From Clostridia bacterium (GTDB taxonomy: Bacteria; Bacillota; Clostridia; Oscillospirales; Acutalibacteraceae): a stretch of 64,000 nucleotides of DNA. The position numbers were made by a program, and so were the translations under genes. The stretch's first letter is position 1. Every line of letters begins with the position of its first letter. The stretch is taken from assembly GCA_017503785.1 (NCBI GenBank), contig JAFVSK010000023.1, positions 62,001-126,000 on the forward strand, read 5' to 3'. The notes beneath the pieces are model-generated. The model ran no database searches and was not told the origin of the DNA. It saw nothing but the letters and a program-made list of their open reading frames with translations. Of this stretch, positions 1-8,619 are shown piece after piece.

Positions 1-702
1 TGCCAGCAAGGCGGGGGTTATGGGTTCGCCGCGGTGCGGCTCCAGCAAGGGGTTATAATTGCCTGTGCGACTGTCTTGCTCCACGTCGTCGGCTGCATCC
101 ATTAAATAGATCCACCGGCCGAGGCAATATCCCAAGCGGTCGAGCACGCGACGCTCATTCTCAGTTTTAGCAGGCAAAGCACACAAAAACGAAAGCAGCT
201 TTGCCGTGGGTTCGGCCGCAGCATCAACGGAAGCGCTGTGTGCCTGTTCCACCGCTGCCTGCGCCGCGGTGTAGGCGGCCATGGCCTTGTCCATCTCCGG
301 CTCGTAGCGCAGGGCTCGGCGGCGTTGACGGCGGGCCGCAATCAAGGCGGCCTTGGCGGCCGTGCGTTTTACAAACGCGCTGTCGGCCACGTTGTCGAGT
401 GTTTTGTAATAGACCAGCAGCACCGAGGCATCGGCGCAACGGTCGAGCTGCGGCGAATCGCCGCAGCACAAACGCTTTTTGAAGGGATTGTACGGGCAGC
501 GGCCTTTATGAAAGCCGGTGCAATCGTCGGACAGGGCTAAATACAGCAGCAGCAAAAACGTCATATCGTAGCTGAGAGTCATTTGCGCAGTGCAGCCGTA
601 GCGTTTTCCCAAACGACGGCACAACGAGCAATACAAGCCACGGTATTGCTCGAATTCGCCCATTTTCAGTTCCGGTTGATACGGCTTTATATACCCGAAC
701 AT
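1..702 (-). CDS. DUF5685 family protein (partial, C-terminus beyond window)
   Basis: The reading frame opens at an ATG at 702, with AAGGGTGA about 6 bases upstream, and runs off the left edge after 234 codons without a stop. The start reads MFGYIKPYQPELKMGEFEQY and is followed by a Cys-rich N-terminus (YCSLCRR, a further Cys pair at KRLCCGD) and an acidic motif DAADDVEQD near residue 210. This layout matches the DUF5685 family of Firmicutes, whose function is not known. The acidic DxxDD-type motif resembles metal-binding helices of isoprenoid-synthase-like folds, but that is only an analogy. No operon partner is visible in the window. Confidence 0.8.
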   Translation of the reverse strand, partial: MFGYIKPYQPELKMGEFEQYRGLYCSLCRRLGKRYGCTAQMTLSYDMTFLLLLYLALSDDCTGFHKGRCPYNPFKKRLCCGDSPQLDRCADASVLLVYYKTLDNVADSAFVKRTAAKAALIAARRQRRRALRYEPEMDKAMAAYTAAQAAVEQAHSASVDAAAEPTAKLLSFLCALPAKTENERRVLDRLGYCLGRWIYLMDAADDVEQDSRTGNYNPLLEPHRGEPITPALLA

Positions 703-862
703 AGCTTCACCCTTATAGTATGATACAACATTCCGCCGAAAGTGTATGAAAGATTTGTAAATATTTTGCGCAAATGCTGCGCATAATTTTGCTGAAATCG
801 CCCACACTACTGGTGCGAAAGCAAATAAATCGGCGCATTCGCAAGCAAGGAGGGACAACTCA

Positions 863-1072
863 ATGGATACGATCGCTTTGATCTTGGTGATCATCGGCGC
901 ACTCAACTGGGGTGGAATTGGTTTGTTCCAGTTCGATCTGGTAGCGTGGCTTTGCGGTGGGCAGGACGGCCCGATCAGCCGTGTGATCTACACACTGGTG
1001 GCCTTGGCGGGCATTTGGTGCATTACACTGCTGTTCCGCCGCCGTGATTCGTTGCCGGCCAATCGCGAATAA
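863..1072 (+). CDS. DUF378 domain small membrane protein
   Basis: A 69-residue protein with two hydrophobic segments (about residues 3-30 and 39-58) and the family signature IGALNWGGIGLF, diagnostic of DUF378. The start is fixed by AAGGAGGG at 847-854, eight bases before the ATG. Members are small two-helix membrane proteins of unknown role. It stands alone: the DUF5685 gene diverges upstream and a strong hairpin follows. Confidence 0.88.
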   Translation: MDTIALILVIIGALNWGGIGLFQFDLVAWLCGGQDGPISRVIYTLVALAGIWCITLLFRRRDSLPANRE

Positions 1073-1081
1073 TATGATTGC

Positions 1082-1119
1082 ACAAAAGCAGGGTCGCCCA
1101 CGGGCGGCCCTGCTTTTGT
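1082..1119. terminator. Bidirectional rho-independent terminator (DUF378 gene / ackA)
   Basis: An 18-base inverted repeat around a 3-base loop, with one G-U pair, flanked by A-run and T-run on opposite sides. It therefore serves both the plus-strand DUF378 gene and the convergent ackA gene. Confidence 0.88.
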
Positions 1120-1126
1120 TAAACGG

Positions 1127-2326
1127 TTAAATAAGGGCTTTGGTATCGCGAGCGATAACGAGCTCTTCGTTGGTGGGAATGACGAATGCGCGCACAGCCG
1201 AATCGGGCGTGGTGATCTCTTGGATCTGGCCGCGCACCTTATTGGCTTCGGCATCCAGCTTAACGCCCAGATAGGACAAGCCTTCCAGCAGCTCGGCACG
1301 CAGGCGATCTTGGTTTTCGCCGATACCGGCGGTGAACACGATGGCATCCAGGCCGCCCAGTGCAGCAACGTAGCCGCCGATGTACTTGAGGATCTGGTAG
1401 CTGCGCATATCCCAAGCCAGTTTGGCGCGGGGGTTGCCCTCATCCATAGCGGCCGTGATGTCGCGATCGTCGCTCGACACGCCGGAAATGCCCAGCATGC
1501 CGGACTTCTTGTTCATAACGTCATCCATCTGCTTGGGCGTGAGGCCTTCTTTTTCCATTAAGAACGTAACGACCGACGGGTCGATAGCGCCGCTGCGAGT
1601 GCCCATGAGGAAACCGTCGAGCGGGGTCATGCCCATGGTGGTGTCGATAACCTTGCCGTCCTTCAAAGCAGCCAGCGACGAGCCGTTGCCCAGGTGGCAG
1701 GTGATGATGCGAGTGCCCTTACCGTCGGGCTTGCCCAACAATTCGCAGCAGATGGCCGACACAAAGCGGTGCGACGAGCCGTGGTAGCCGTAGCGGCGGA
1801 TGCCGTAATCGGTGTAGTACTCATACGGCAGACCCCACAGATAAGCAACCTCGGGCATGGTCTGATGGAAGGCGGTGTCGAACACGGCGACCTGCGGAAT
1901 CTCGGTGCCGAAGGTTTCGGTAGCGGCCTCAATGCCCTTCAGGCAGGCCGGATTGTGCAGCGGTGCCAGCACTTCGTATTCACGAACAGCCTTGAGCACC
2001 TCTTCGTCGATGCGAACGGAACGGTCGTACTTGGAGCCGCCCTGCACCACACGATGGCCGATGGCGGTGATTTCGGACAAGTCGTTGATGACCTTACCCT
2101 CGCCCGTGGTGAGTGCCTTCTTTACCTGCGCGAACGCGGTGGTGTGATCGGGCATATCGACTTCAAGCTCTTTGCAAACGACGGTGCCGTCGCCCAGCTT
2201 GTGCGTGAACTTACCGTCGATACCGACGCGCTCACACAAGCCCTTGGCTACGACCTGCTCGCCGTCCATGTCGATGAGCTGGTACTTCAAAGAAGAACTG
2301 CCTGCGTTGATAACCAGAATTTTCAT
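1127..2326 (-). CDS. ackA: Acetate kinase
   Basis: A 399-residue cytosolic enzyme interconverting acetyl phosphate plus ADP with acetate plus ATP, the substrate-level phosphorylation step of acetate fermentation. It has the expected family length. Visible signatures are the N-terminal INAGSSSLKY phosphate-binding motif, HNP/CLKGIEA, VFDTAFHQTMP, RRYGYHGSSH, HLGNGSSLAA, DTTMGMTPLDG and the C-terminal VFTAGIGEN. No phosphotransacetylase gene is adjacent, so the partner enzyme lies elsewhere. The promoter upstream is interleaved with that of the divergent tmcAL gene. Confidence 0.98.
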   Translation of the reverse strand: MKILVINAGSSSLKYQLIDMDGEQVVAKGLCERVGIDGKFTHKLGDGTVVCKELEVDMPDHTTAFAQVKKALTTGEGKVINDLSEITAIGHRVVQGGSKYDRSVRIDEEVLKAVREYEVLAPLHNPACLKGIEAATETFGTEIPQVAVFDTAFHQTMPEVAYLWGLPYEYYTDYGIRRYGYHGSSHRFVSAICCELLGKPDGKGTRIITCHLGNGSSLAALKDGKVIDTTMGMTPLDGFLMGTRSGAIDPSVVTFLMEKEGLTPKQMDDVMNKKSGMLGISGVSSDDRDITAAMDEGNPRAKLAWDMRSYQILKYIGGYVAALGGLDAIVFTAGIGENQDRLRAELLEGLSYLGVKLDAEANKVRGQIQEITTPDSAVRAFVIPTNEELVIARDTKALI

Positions 2327-2352
2327 TTTTTTGCGCCCCTATTCCTTGAGTA

Positions 2353-2381
2353 TTGATTTTTGGAATACTTTACCGTATACT
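2353..2381 (+). promoter_or_regulatory. tmcAL promoter, sigma-A type
   Basis: TTGATT (2353-2358), a 17-base spacer and TATACT (2376-2381), ending about 65 bases before the tmcAL start. Its -10 box abuts the -10 box of the ackA promoter. Confidence 0.6.
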
Positions 2382-2410
2382 ATAATAGTACGAAACACAA
2401 AATTTTTCAA
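2382..2410 (-). promoter_or_regulatory. ackA promoter, sigma-A type
   Basis: On the minus strand, TTGAAA (2405-2410) and TATTAT (2382-2387) are separated by 17 bases, about 55 bases upstream of the ackA ATG. It overlaps the tmcAL promoter on the other strand. Confidence 0.6.
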
Positions 2411-2445
2411 GGCTTATTTTCAAAAAAGACACGGAGGTGCTGCAA

Positions 2446-3648
2446 ATGCGTATTGCAGGTGTCGTAGCCGAATACAATCCCTTTCACAACGGGCACGCCC
2501 GCCATTTGGAAAAAACACGTGTCAAGGGCGGCGGTTGCGAGGCGACGCATATCGTTGCCGTGATGAGCGGCAGCTTCGTGCAGCGCGGCGAGCCTGCCGT
2601 TTTGCCGAAATTCGACCGTGCTCGTGCGGCATTGGCCGGCGGTGCCGATCTGGTGATCGAGCTTCCCGCTCCGTGGTGCTTATCCTCGGCAGAGGGGTTT
2701 GCCTTCGGTGCCGTTTCGCTGCTGGAAGCGCTGGGCTGCGTTGATGCGCTCTCCTTTGGCAGCGAGGCCGGCGAATTGAAGCCCCTGCAAAAAGTGGTGG
2801 ATATCATGGAATCGTCACGCTACGGTTCGCTACTGCGCTGCTTTACGGGTATGGGCATCGCCTACCCCGAGGCGCAGCAAAAGGCGGTGGCAGAGATCGG
2901 CGGCGAAAAGACGGCCTCGGTGTTATCCACTCCCAACAACACGTTGGGTATTGAATATTTGAAGGCGCTGCGCCGTTTGGGCAGCCGCATGGAGCCCTAC
3001 ACCGTGCTGCGGCAGGGCAGCGAACACGACAGCATGGCACCGCTGGGCGATATTGCTTCGGCCTCGTATATTCGTTCGTTACTTGCCTCCAATCGGCTGA
3101 TCAACAGCTTTGCCTATATGCCCTCCGCGTGTGCTCACGCACTTTCGGAGGCGGCGCAAAAAGAACGCTTGCCCGCCGACCCCGTTTTGGCCGAGCGTGC
3201 CGTATTGGCTAAGCTGCGGTTGATGACCGCGGAGGAGTTCAAGGCGGTGCCCGGCATTTCCGAGGGCTTGGAAAACCGTGTATTCAACGCCGTTCGCAAG
3301 GCCAAAACGCTGGCCGAGCTGGAAAACGCCATTAAGACCAAGCGGTATCCCCTCACCCGCGTGCGGCGGTTGATCTGGTCGGCGTTTTTGGGGATCCCTG
3401 CGGGCTACGCTGCAAAGCGACCTCCCTATTTGCGCGTTTTGGCCGCCAACGAACGCGGCAAGGAAATTTTATCGGCCGCTCAACCCACCGTACCGCTGCT
3501 GTACCGCGCGGCGCAGGTGCCGAAGCTGGACGAGGAGTGTCAAGCTCTGTGGGCGCTGGAAAACCGCGTGACCGATCTGTACGGCCTGACGTTGGCAAGC
3601 CCGCTCCCCTGCGGCGAGGATTGCACCGTTGGTTTAATACGAGAATAA
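2446..3648 (+). CDS. tmcAL: tRNA(Met) cytidine acetate ligase
   Basis: A 400-residue enzyme that uses ATP and acetate to N4-acetylate the wobble cytidine of elongator tRNA-Met. The N-terminal nucleotidyltransferase signature VAEYNPFHNGHARHL with its HxGH motif is present, as is MSGSFVQRGEPA. The GTG nine bases upstream lies inside the GGAGGT ribosome binding site (2433-2438), so the ATG at 2446 is the better start. Being divergent from acetate kinase puts an acetate-consuming tRNA modifier beside an acetate-producing enzyme; whether that matters is unknown. Confidence 0.95.
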   Translation: MRIAGVVAEYNPFHNGHARHLEKTRVKGGGCEATHIVAVMSGSFVQRGEPAVLPKFDRARAALAGGADLVIELPAPWCLSSAEGFAFGAVSLLEALGCVDALSFGSEAGELKPLQKVVDIMESSRYGSLLRCFTGMGIAYPEAQQKAVAEIGGEKTASVLSTPNNTLGIEYLKALRRLGSRMEPYTVLRQGSEHDSMAPLGDIASASYIRSLLASNRLINSFAYMPSACAHALSEAAQKERLPADPVLAERAVLAKLRLMTAEEFKAVPGISEGLENRVFNAVRKAKTLAELENAIKTKRYPLTRVRRLIWSAFLGIPAGYAAKRPPYLRVLAANERGKEILSAAQPTVPLLYRAAQVPKLDEECQALWALENRVTDLYGLTLASPLPCGEDCTVGLIRE

Positions 3649-3679
3649 AAAGAACCGCTGCTCGGCAGCGGTTCTTTTT
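3647..3679. terminator. Bidirectional terminator between tmcAL and the metallophosphoesterase gene
   Basis: A 15-base perfect inverted repeat with a 3-base loop, flanked by A5 and T5 runs. It overlaps the tmcAL stop codon and lies just beyond the convergent lipoprotein gene. Confidence 0.85.
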
Positions 3680-3686
3680 ATCTTCT

Positions 3687-5228
3687 CTATTTTTGGGGGG
3701 ACAAAAGCTCGACGTCTGAGCCGGCGCCAAAGGCATATTTTACGGCTTTGTCTTTGGTGACGGACAAAATATCGAAGCAGCTTTCGCTATCGGTACCAAA
3801 GGCCCGATAGGTTTCACTGCCTTTCTTGTTGTTGGTGAGCTGGGCAATGTTTGCCGAGCCGGTGGCCACGCGCCACAAGCCGAGGGCCGTATCCTCCGTG
3901 ATACGCTCAACGTGGACGTGACCGTATTGATACAGCATTACGCTGCCGGTAGCTGCGGTGAAATCCACCGTGCCGAGCTCGTCGCTTACATACGTGGTGC
4001 GATTTTGGAAGGCGGCTATCAGTTCACGCAGCTCGGTACCGTAGCGTTGGCTCTCCTGTGCGTTCATGTGTGAAAAGAATATATAGTTCCAGCCCTCGGC
4101 AGCGGTGAGCGCCTCGTTTGCCAACCAACGCAGCTGGCGAGCACTGTAACCGTAGCAGCTGCGTCCGACGTTGGTGTTCCCTTCGGCGTTTTTGGTTAAC
4201 GACTCCACAAGGATATCGCCGTTTTCATCGGTCTGCTGCTCGTAGTCGATGGCATCCAAGCAGATAAGCCGTGTCTTTTTCTCGGCAAGATCGTAATAGT
4301 AATACGCGGAATTCGCGTTTTGCGAATCATGTACGATGGTGGCAGGCGAATACGTGGTTAAAATTTCTTTGTTCCAATTCACTTTGCTGACAAGGTTGGC
4401 AGCCATGGCCGCGTTATAGGGCTGAATGGCGTATTTATACGAGTTGTCATCGTGGTTGCCCATCAGCATCAGCACAGGCTTTTTGCAGGATTTCAGCGGT
4501 TCAAACAGTGCATGTGTATACTGCAGTGTAGTAGCTTTATCGCCGTATTGGCCGCTGGTGTTATCGCCGCCGATCACGATAAAATCAATCGCATTGCTTT
4601 CGTTGGCCAGTTTCACCGCGGCTTCCACCTGCTGTTTGAGCGAAGCATCCTGCGCATCGGAATTGCTGCTGAGATCGTTATGAACGTCGGTGAGGAAAAT
4701 GTAGTTTACCGCCCCGCCTTCAGCGCGGTTGATGAGCGGTAAAATGCGATCGTAGTCCTTGCCGTAGGCCTCGTACACGGGGTCGTAAACAGTGACCTCG
4801 GCTTGCCGCTCGGCAGGATAGGTAACGCTTACATCGGTTAAGCTGCCCCGCACAGAAAGACGGATATACGCATCCTCCGTGATGGTAAGCGTGCCGGGGG
4901 CCATCACGACCACATACGTGGCGATAACGTTTTGACCGACGGAGGCAAGCAGCTTTGTGTTTAAGGTGTTGTATTCATCGTACGTGTACACCGCCATCGC
5001 TTGCTCACAGGAGATGACCGTGCCCGCCGGCACAAACAGGGCGTTCTGTGTACTGACAACGCCCTCGGTGTCGGCATACATATAGTTTGAGGCGGAGGTG
5101 TGAGAGATCATGCCCTCCACCACGCCGCAATCGGCCGGCGTGGGAACCGGCTTGGTGCTGCCGCATCCGAAAAGCAGCGACAACAGCAATGCTGCTGCAA
5201 GTACCCACGATAAACGACGAATGTTCAT
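3687..5228 (-). CDS. Lipoprotein with calcineurin-like metallophosphoesterase domain
   Basis: A 513-residue protein. It begins with a charged n-region, a hydrophobic stretch and a lipobox LLFGC at about residues 18-22, so it is probably a lipid-anchored surface protein. Residues about 60-160 look like a beta-rich N-terminal domain. The rest carries the ordered metal-ligand motifs of the calcineurin-like superfamily: FLTDVHND, IGGDNTSG, MGNHDDN, FFSHMN and YGHVHVE. The substrate cannot be told from sequence. It lies downstream of the ABC exporter operon but is separated by a hairpin, and I see no convincing promoter in the short gap. Confidence 0.85.
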   Translation of the reverse strand: MNIRRLSWVLAAALLLSLLFGCGSTKPVPTPADCGVVEGMISHTSASNYMYADTEGVVSTQNALFVPAGTVISCEQAMAVYTYDEYNTLNTKLLASVGQNVIATYVVVMAPGTLTITEDAYIRLSVRGSLTDVSVTYPAERQAEVTVYDPVYEAYGKDYDRILPLINRAEGGAVNYIFLTDVHNDLSSNSDAQDASLKQQVEAAVKLANESNAIDFIVIGGDNTSGQYGDKATTLQYTHALFEPLKSCKKPVLMLMGNHDDNSYKYAIQPYNAAMAANLVSKVNWNKEILTTYSPATIVHDSQNANSAYYYYDLAEKKTRLICLDAIDYEQQTDENGDILVESLTKNAEGNTNVGRSCYGYSARQLRWLANEALTAAEGWNYIFFSHMNAQESQRYGTELRELIAAFQNRTTYVSDELGTVDFTAATGSVMLYQYGHVHVERITEDTALGLWRVATGSANIAQLTNNKKGSETYRAFGTDSESCFDILSVTKDKAVKYAFGAGSDVELLSPQK

Positions 5229-5260
5229 AAAACCACTCTCCCGTTAAAACAACGCACGAT

Positions 5261-5295
5261 AAAAGCCGCAGAACGATCGGTGTTCTGCGGGCTTT
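5261..5295 (-). terminator. Terminator after the ispDF/ABC exporter operon
   Basis: On the minus strand AAAGCC and GCAGAAC pair with GTTCTGC and GGCTTTT around a 7-base loop, with one bulged C and a short T-run. It lies between the exporter stop codon and the metallophosphoesterase start. Confidence 0.65.
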
Positions 5296-5297
5296 GA

Positions 5298-7148
5298 TCA
5301 CTCTTTTTCCGCATTTTCGAGCGGACGCAAAAACTGCGTTTCATACAGCTCACGATAGCGGTCATTTTCTTCCACCAAGCGGTGGTGCGGGCCGCGGCCG
5401 ACAATGACACCGTTTTCAATAACCAAGATCTCGTCCGCCGACAAAATGGTGGACAGGCGATGTGCGACCACCAGCGAGGTACGGTTACGCAGCAGCGGCT
5501 GAATGGCATCCTGAATGTGGCTTTCGGAAATGGAATCCAGCGAGGAGGTAGCCTCATCCAGCAGCAGAATAGGCGGATCTTTAAGAATCACACGGGCCAA
5601 CGAGATGCGCTGCTTTTCGCCACCGGACAGTTTTAGGCCGCGGTTGCCCACCACGGTATCGTAACCATCGGGCAGGGCGGCGATAAACTCATGGATATTT
5701 GCCTTGCGGCAGGCATCCTCCAGTTCCTCCTGTGTTGCATCGGGCTTGGCATACAGCAGATTTTCGCGAATGGTATCGTTGAACAAATACGTATCCTGCG
5801 TGACCATGCCGATGTTGCGACGCAGCACGTCAAGCTTAATATCGCGCAGGTCGAGTCCATCCACCGTGATGCGGCCGCCGATAACGTCGTACAAGCGAGG
5901 AATGAGGCTGATGAGCGTGGTTTTCCCCGCGCCGGAGGTGCCCACGACCGCCACGTTTTTGCCGCAGTCCACCGAAAAATCAATGTCGCGCAGGATCGGT
6001 TTATCGGGATGGTAGGAAAAGGCCACGTGCTCAAAGCGCAGGTTACCTTGAATAACTTCGGGCGCTTGGGCGTTGGGACGGTCTTCAATTTCGGGCGGAA
6101 TATCCAAATACTCGAAAATGCGGGAGAACAGCGCCAGCGAGCGCGTGATATCCACGCTGATGCTGAGCAGCTGATCCACCGGACGGAACATACGGTGAAG
6201 CAGGGTGACCATGATGGTGATATCACCCACCGACACCGTGGGACCGATAGGCCATTGGAGCATGAGCAGGCCGCCCACCAAATACATTAGTAACGGACCG
6301 ATGCCGATGAACGTGTCGATCGCCATGCGGAACCAGCCGCCGGCCACGGTTTCACGGATGCTGAGCCGCCGCGTTTCACCGTTGACGGTGCGGAACTTTT
6401 GATATTCCGTATCCTCTTTATTAAACAGCTTGACCAGCATTTGGCCGCTGACACTCATGGTTTCGTTGAGGATCTGGTTCATATCGTCCCATTTTTCCTG
6501 CGTGCGAGAGGCGATCTTCCAGCGATAGCGCGCCACAATACGCGCCGGCAGTACAAAAAACGGCAGCAACAGCACGCCCACCGTCGCCAGCATCCAATGG
6601 ATCTGATACATGGCCACCAGCGATGTGACCAACACGGCCACGTTGGAGAGCATGCCCGTCATCGTATTGGCGATGACGGATTGCACGCCGCTGATATCGC
6701 TCGTCATACGCGTGATAAGTTCGCCTTGCGGACGGTTGGTGTAAAACCGATGCGACATGCGTTGCAGATGCGCGTACATTTCGTTTTTCATATCGTAGCT
6801 GATATTCTGCGCAATGGTGGCATTTAAGTAGCTTTGCAGAATGTGCACCAGATTGGAAACCAAGGTGACCAGCAGTGACAGCAAGATCAGCTGCACCAAC
6901 ACGTTCCATTGGCCGGCGATGAGGCCGTCGTCGATCATGCGGCCGGTGAGGACGGAGGGCAGCAGCCCCAGCCCTGCCGACAGCAAAATGATGAGAACGA
7001 CCCACAGCAGCCGCTTCCAATACGGCTTTAGGTAGGAAAAAATACGTTTGAGTAACGCGGCGCTAAGCTTGGGGGCTTGGCGCTTTTCTTCCTCGGTGAG
7101 AGGGCGGTGATGGCCGGGGCCGCGCATGGGCGGCATGCCGGGGGGCAC
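5298..7148 (-). CDS. ABC exporter, fused permease and ATPase
   Basis: A 616-residue type I exporter half-transporter. The N-terminus is Pro/Met/His-rich (MPPGMPPMRGPGHH), six membrane helices follow (about residues 40-330), then one ATPase domain with Walker A GTSGAGKTT near residue 400, signature LSGGEKQR, and Walker B ILLLDEATSSLDS. It probably works as a homodimer; the substrate (lipid, peptide or drug) is not determinable. The preferred start is GTG at 7148, with GGAGG nine bases upstream; an ATG four codons in is the alternative. It begins four bases after the CopZ-like gene. The Met/His-rich head next to a metal chaperone raises the idea of metal binding, which is speculative. Confidence 0.92.
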   Translation of the reverse strand: MPPGMPPMRGPGHHRPLTEEEKRQAPKLSAALLKRIFSYLKPYWKRLLWVVLIILLSAGLGLLPSVLTGRMIDDGLIAGQWNVLVQLILLSLLVTLVSNLVHILQSYLNATIAQNISYDMKNEMYAHLQRMSHRFYTNRPQGELITRMTSDISGVQSVIANTMTGMLSNVAVLVTSLVAMYQIHWMLATVGVLLLPFFVLPARIVARYRWKIASRTQEKWDDMNQILNETMSVSGQMLVKLFNKEDTEYQKFRTVNGETRRLSIRETVAGGWFRMAIDTFIGIGPLLMYLVGGLLMLQWPIGPTVSVGDITIMVTLLHRMFRPVDQLLSISVDITRSLALFSRIFEYLDIPPEIEDRPNAQAPEVIQGNLRFEHVAFSYHPDKPILRDIDFSVDCGKNVAVVGTSGAGKTTLISLIPRLYDVIGGRITVDGLDLRDIKLDVLRRNIGMVTQDTYLFNDTIRENLLYAKPDATQEELEDACRKANIHEFIAALPDGYDTVVGNRGLKLSGGEKQRISLARVILKDPPILLLDEATSSLDSISESHIQDAIQPLLRNRTSLVVAHRLSTILSADEILVIENGVIVGRGPHHRLVEENDRYRELYETQFLRPLENAEKE

Positions 7149-7152
7149 CCGC

Positions 7153-7350
7153 TTACGCCTCCACGGAGGTCACCTGAAAACCAAGTGCCTCCACCGTTTT
7201 GCGCAGCTCCTCCGCCGAAACGGCACCGCTGACGGTGGCGGTGGCGGCTTCGAGGTCGACCGCAGCCGTAATGCCGGGCAGCGCGTTTAATGCTTTTTCC
7301 ACACGGCCGCTGCAATGTTTGCAGGCCATGCCCTGAATGTGTAATACCAT
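7153..7350 (-). CDS. Heavy-metal-associated domain protein, CopZ-like
   Basis: A 65-residue single-domain protein with the metal-binding loop GMACKHC at about residues 7-13 and the ferredoxin-like HMA fold pattern (MVLHIQ at the start, LGFQVTSVEA at the end). Family members carry Cu(I) between proteins or serve as soluble metallochaperones. It sits 15 bases after ispF and 4 bases before an ABC exporter, with no copper P-type ATPase or CopY regulator in view. The partner is therefore unclear, and co-transcription with isoprenoid genes is probably incidental. Confidence 0.88.
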   Translation of the reverse strand: MVLHIQGMACKHCSGRVEKALNALPGITAAVDLEAATATVSGAVSAEELRKTVEALGFQVTSVEA

Positions 7351-7365
7351 ACGACTCTTCCTTTC

Positions 7366-7851
7366 TTATTCGGCGGGAGCGATGAGGCAAACGGCGTGTG
7401 CCGCCATTCCCTCGCCGCTGCCGGTAAATCCTAACTTTTCTTCCGTTGTGGCTTTTACGCTGATATCGGCCACCGCCATACCGCACGCCGCCGCCAGCTT
7501 TTCACGCATGGCGGGAATGTGCGGTTTCAGCTTGGGAGCCTGCGCCAGCACAGTGGCATCCACATTTACAGGAGCATACCCCGCCTCGCGCAGCACGCGC
7601 ACCACCTCGGCAAGCAGCTTTAAGCTATCGGCCCCTTTATATTGCGGGTCGGTGTCGGGGAACAGACCGCCGATATCGTCCAGTGCAGCGGCACCGAGCA
7701 GGGCATCTGCTATGGCGTGGGCCAGCACATCGGCATCCGAATGGCCGAGCAGGCCCTTTTCCCAAGGGATCGTAACACCGCCCAAAATCAGCGGGCGGCC
7801 TTCAACCAGACGGTGCACGTCATACCCATGACCGATACGCAGTTTCATCAT
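7366..7851 (-). CDS. ispF: 2-C-methyl-D-erythritol 2,4-cyclodiphosphate synthase
   Basis: A 161-residue enzyme of the MEP isoprenoid pathway that cyclises CDP-methylerythritol 2-phosphate. The metal-binding DVH motif appears in [11 protein letters not shown], followed by [29 protein letters not shown] and the C-terminal [13 protein letters not shown]. The ATG at 7851 overlaps the ispD stop as ATGA and has GGAGG seven bases upstream; an ATG at 7857 directly abuts the ribosome binding site and is unlikely. IspE is not encoded here. Confidence 0.97.
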   Translation of the reverse strand: MMKLRIGHGYDVHRLVEGRPLILGGVTIPWEKGLLGHSDADVLAHAIADALLGAAALDDIGGLFPDTDPQYKGADSLKLLAEVVRVLREAGYAPVNVDATVLAQAPKLKPHIPAMREKLAAACGMAVADISVKATTEEKLGFTGSGEGMAAHAVCLIAPAE

Positions 7852-8525
7852 AACCATCCCTCCGCAATGCGAATATCTTCCGGTGTGGTGATCTTGAGAT
7901 TGGCATAGCTACCCTCGACCAGCAAGACCGGATAGCCTGCCGCTTCGGCTAAACGGCAATCGTCGGTGACACTGAGGCCGTTTACACGAGCCGATTCCAA
8001 AGCCGTGATATACAATGACCGCTCGAACACCTGCGGTGTTTGCACGTTCCACAGGGTGGCACGGTCGGGCGTGTCGACAATAAAGCCGTTTTTATCGGCG
8101 ACCTTTACGGTATCTTTCACGCGTACGGCCGCAGCCGCTGCACCATGTTGGATAGCCGCATCAATTACGGCGGTGATCAGTTCGGGAGTGGCCAGCGGGC
8201 GAGCACCGTCGTGAATGGCAAAATAGGCCGCTGTGTTGCTGCACGCGGCCACGCCGTTTGCCACCGAATCCTGCCGCTCGACACCGCCGGCAACCACAGC
8301 TGTTACCTTACTGATGCCGTATTGCACAGCAAGAGCGCGCAACGCTTCGATATCCTCGGCGCGGGTGACGAGCACGATCTCGCTGACGGCGGGCGTGTTC
8401 TGAAACGCCGTTAAGGTGTGGGCAATGACCGGGCGGTCGCCCAGCATGAGCAGTTGTTTGTTGGTTCCCATACGGGTGGAGTTGCCTGCCGCGACAACAA
8501 TGGCGGCAACCGACGGACGTTCCAT
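7848..8525 (-). CDS. ispD: 2-C-methyl-D-erythritol 4-phosphate cytidylyltransferase
   Basis: A 225-residue cytidylyltransferase of the MEP pathway. The N-terminal loop [11 protein letters not shown], with KQLL following, is the CTP-binding signature; AIHDGARPL and the C-terminal [12 protein letters not shown] also match. The frame is open further upstream, but the conserved N-terminus and an AAAGGAGGGG site set the start at 8525. First gene of an operon with ispF, a CopZ-like gene and an ABC exporter. Confidence 0.96.
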   Translation of the reverse strand: MERPSVAAIVVAAGNSTRMGTNKQLLMLGDRPVIAHTLTAFQNTPAVSEIVLVTRAEDIEALRALAVQYGISKVTAVVAGGVERQDSVANGVAACSNTAAYFAIHDGARPLATPELITAVIDAAIQHGAAAAAVRVKDTVKVADKNGFIVDTPDRATLWNVQTPQVFERSLYITALESARVNGLSVTDDCRLAEAAGYPVLLVEGSYANLKITTPEDIRIAEGWL

Positions 8526-8554
8526 ACATTCCCCTCCTTTACGTACATAGGAAT

Positions 8555-8583
8555 ATTGTAGCAGAAAATCAAGCCAAGTGCAA
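8555..8583 (-). promoter_or_regulatory. Promoter of the ispD-ispF operon
   Basis: Minus strand TTGCAC (8578-8583), 17-base spacer, TACAAT (8555-8560). It lies 30 bases upstream of the ispD start and just beyond the rqcH terminator. Confidence 0.75.
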
Positions 8584-8591
8584 GTGCACAA

Positions 8592-8619
8592 AAAAGAAAA
8601 ACCGCCGTTTGGGCGGTTA
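8592..8619 (-). terminator. Terminator of rqcH
   Basis: On the minus strand AACCGCC, a short loop, then GGCGGTT running into TTTTCTTTTTT. The stem includes the rqcH stop codon. Confidence 0.8.
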
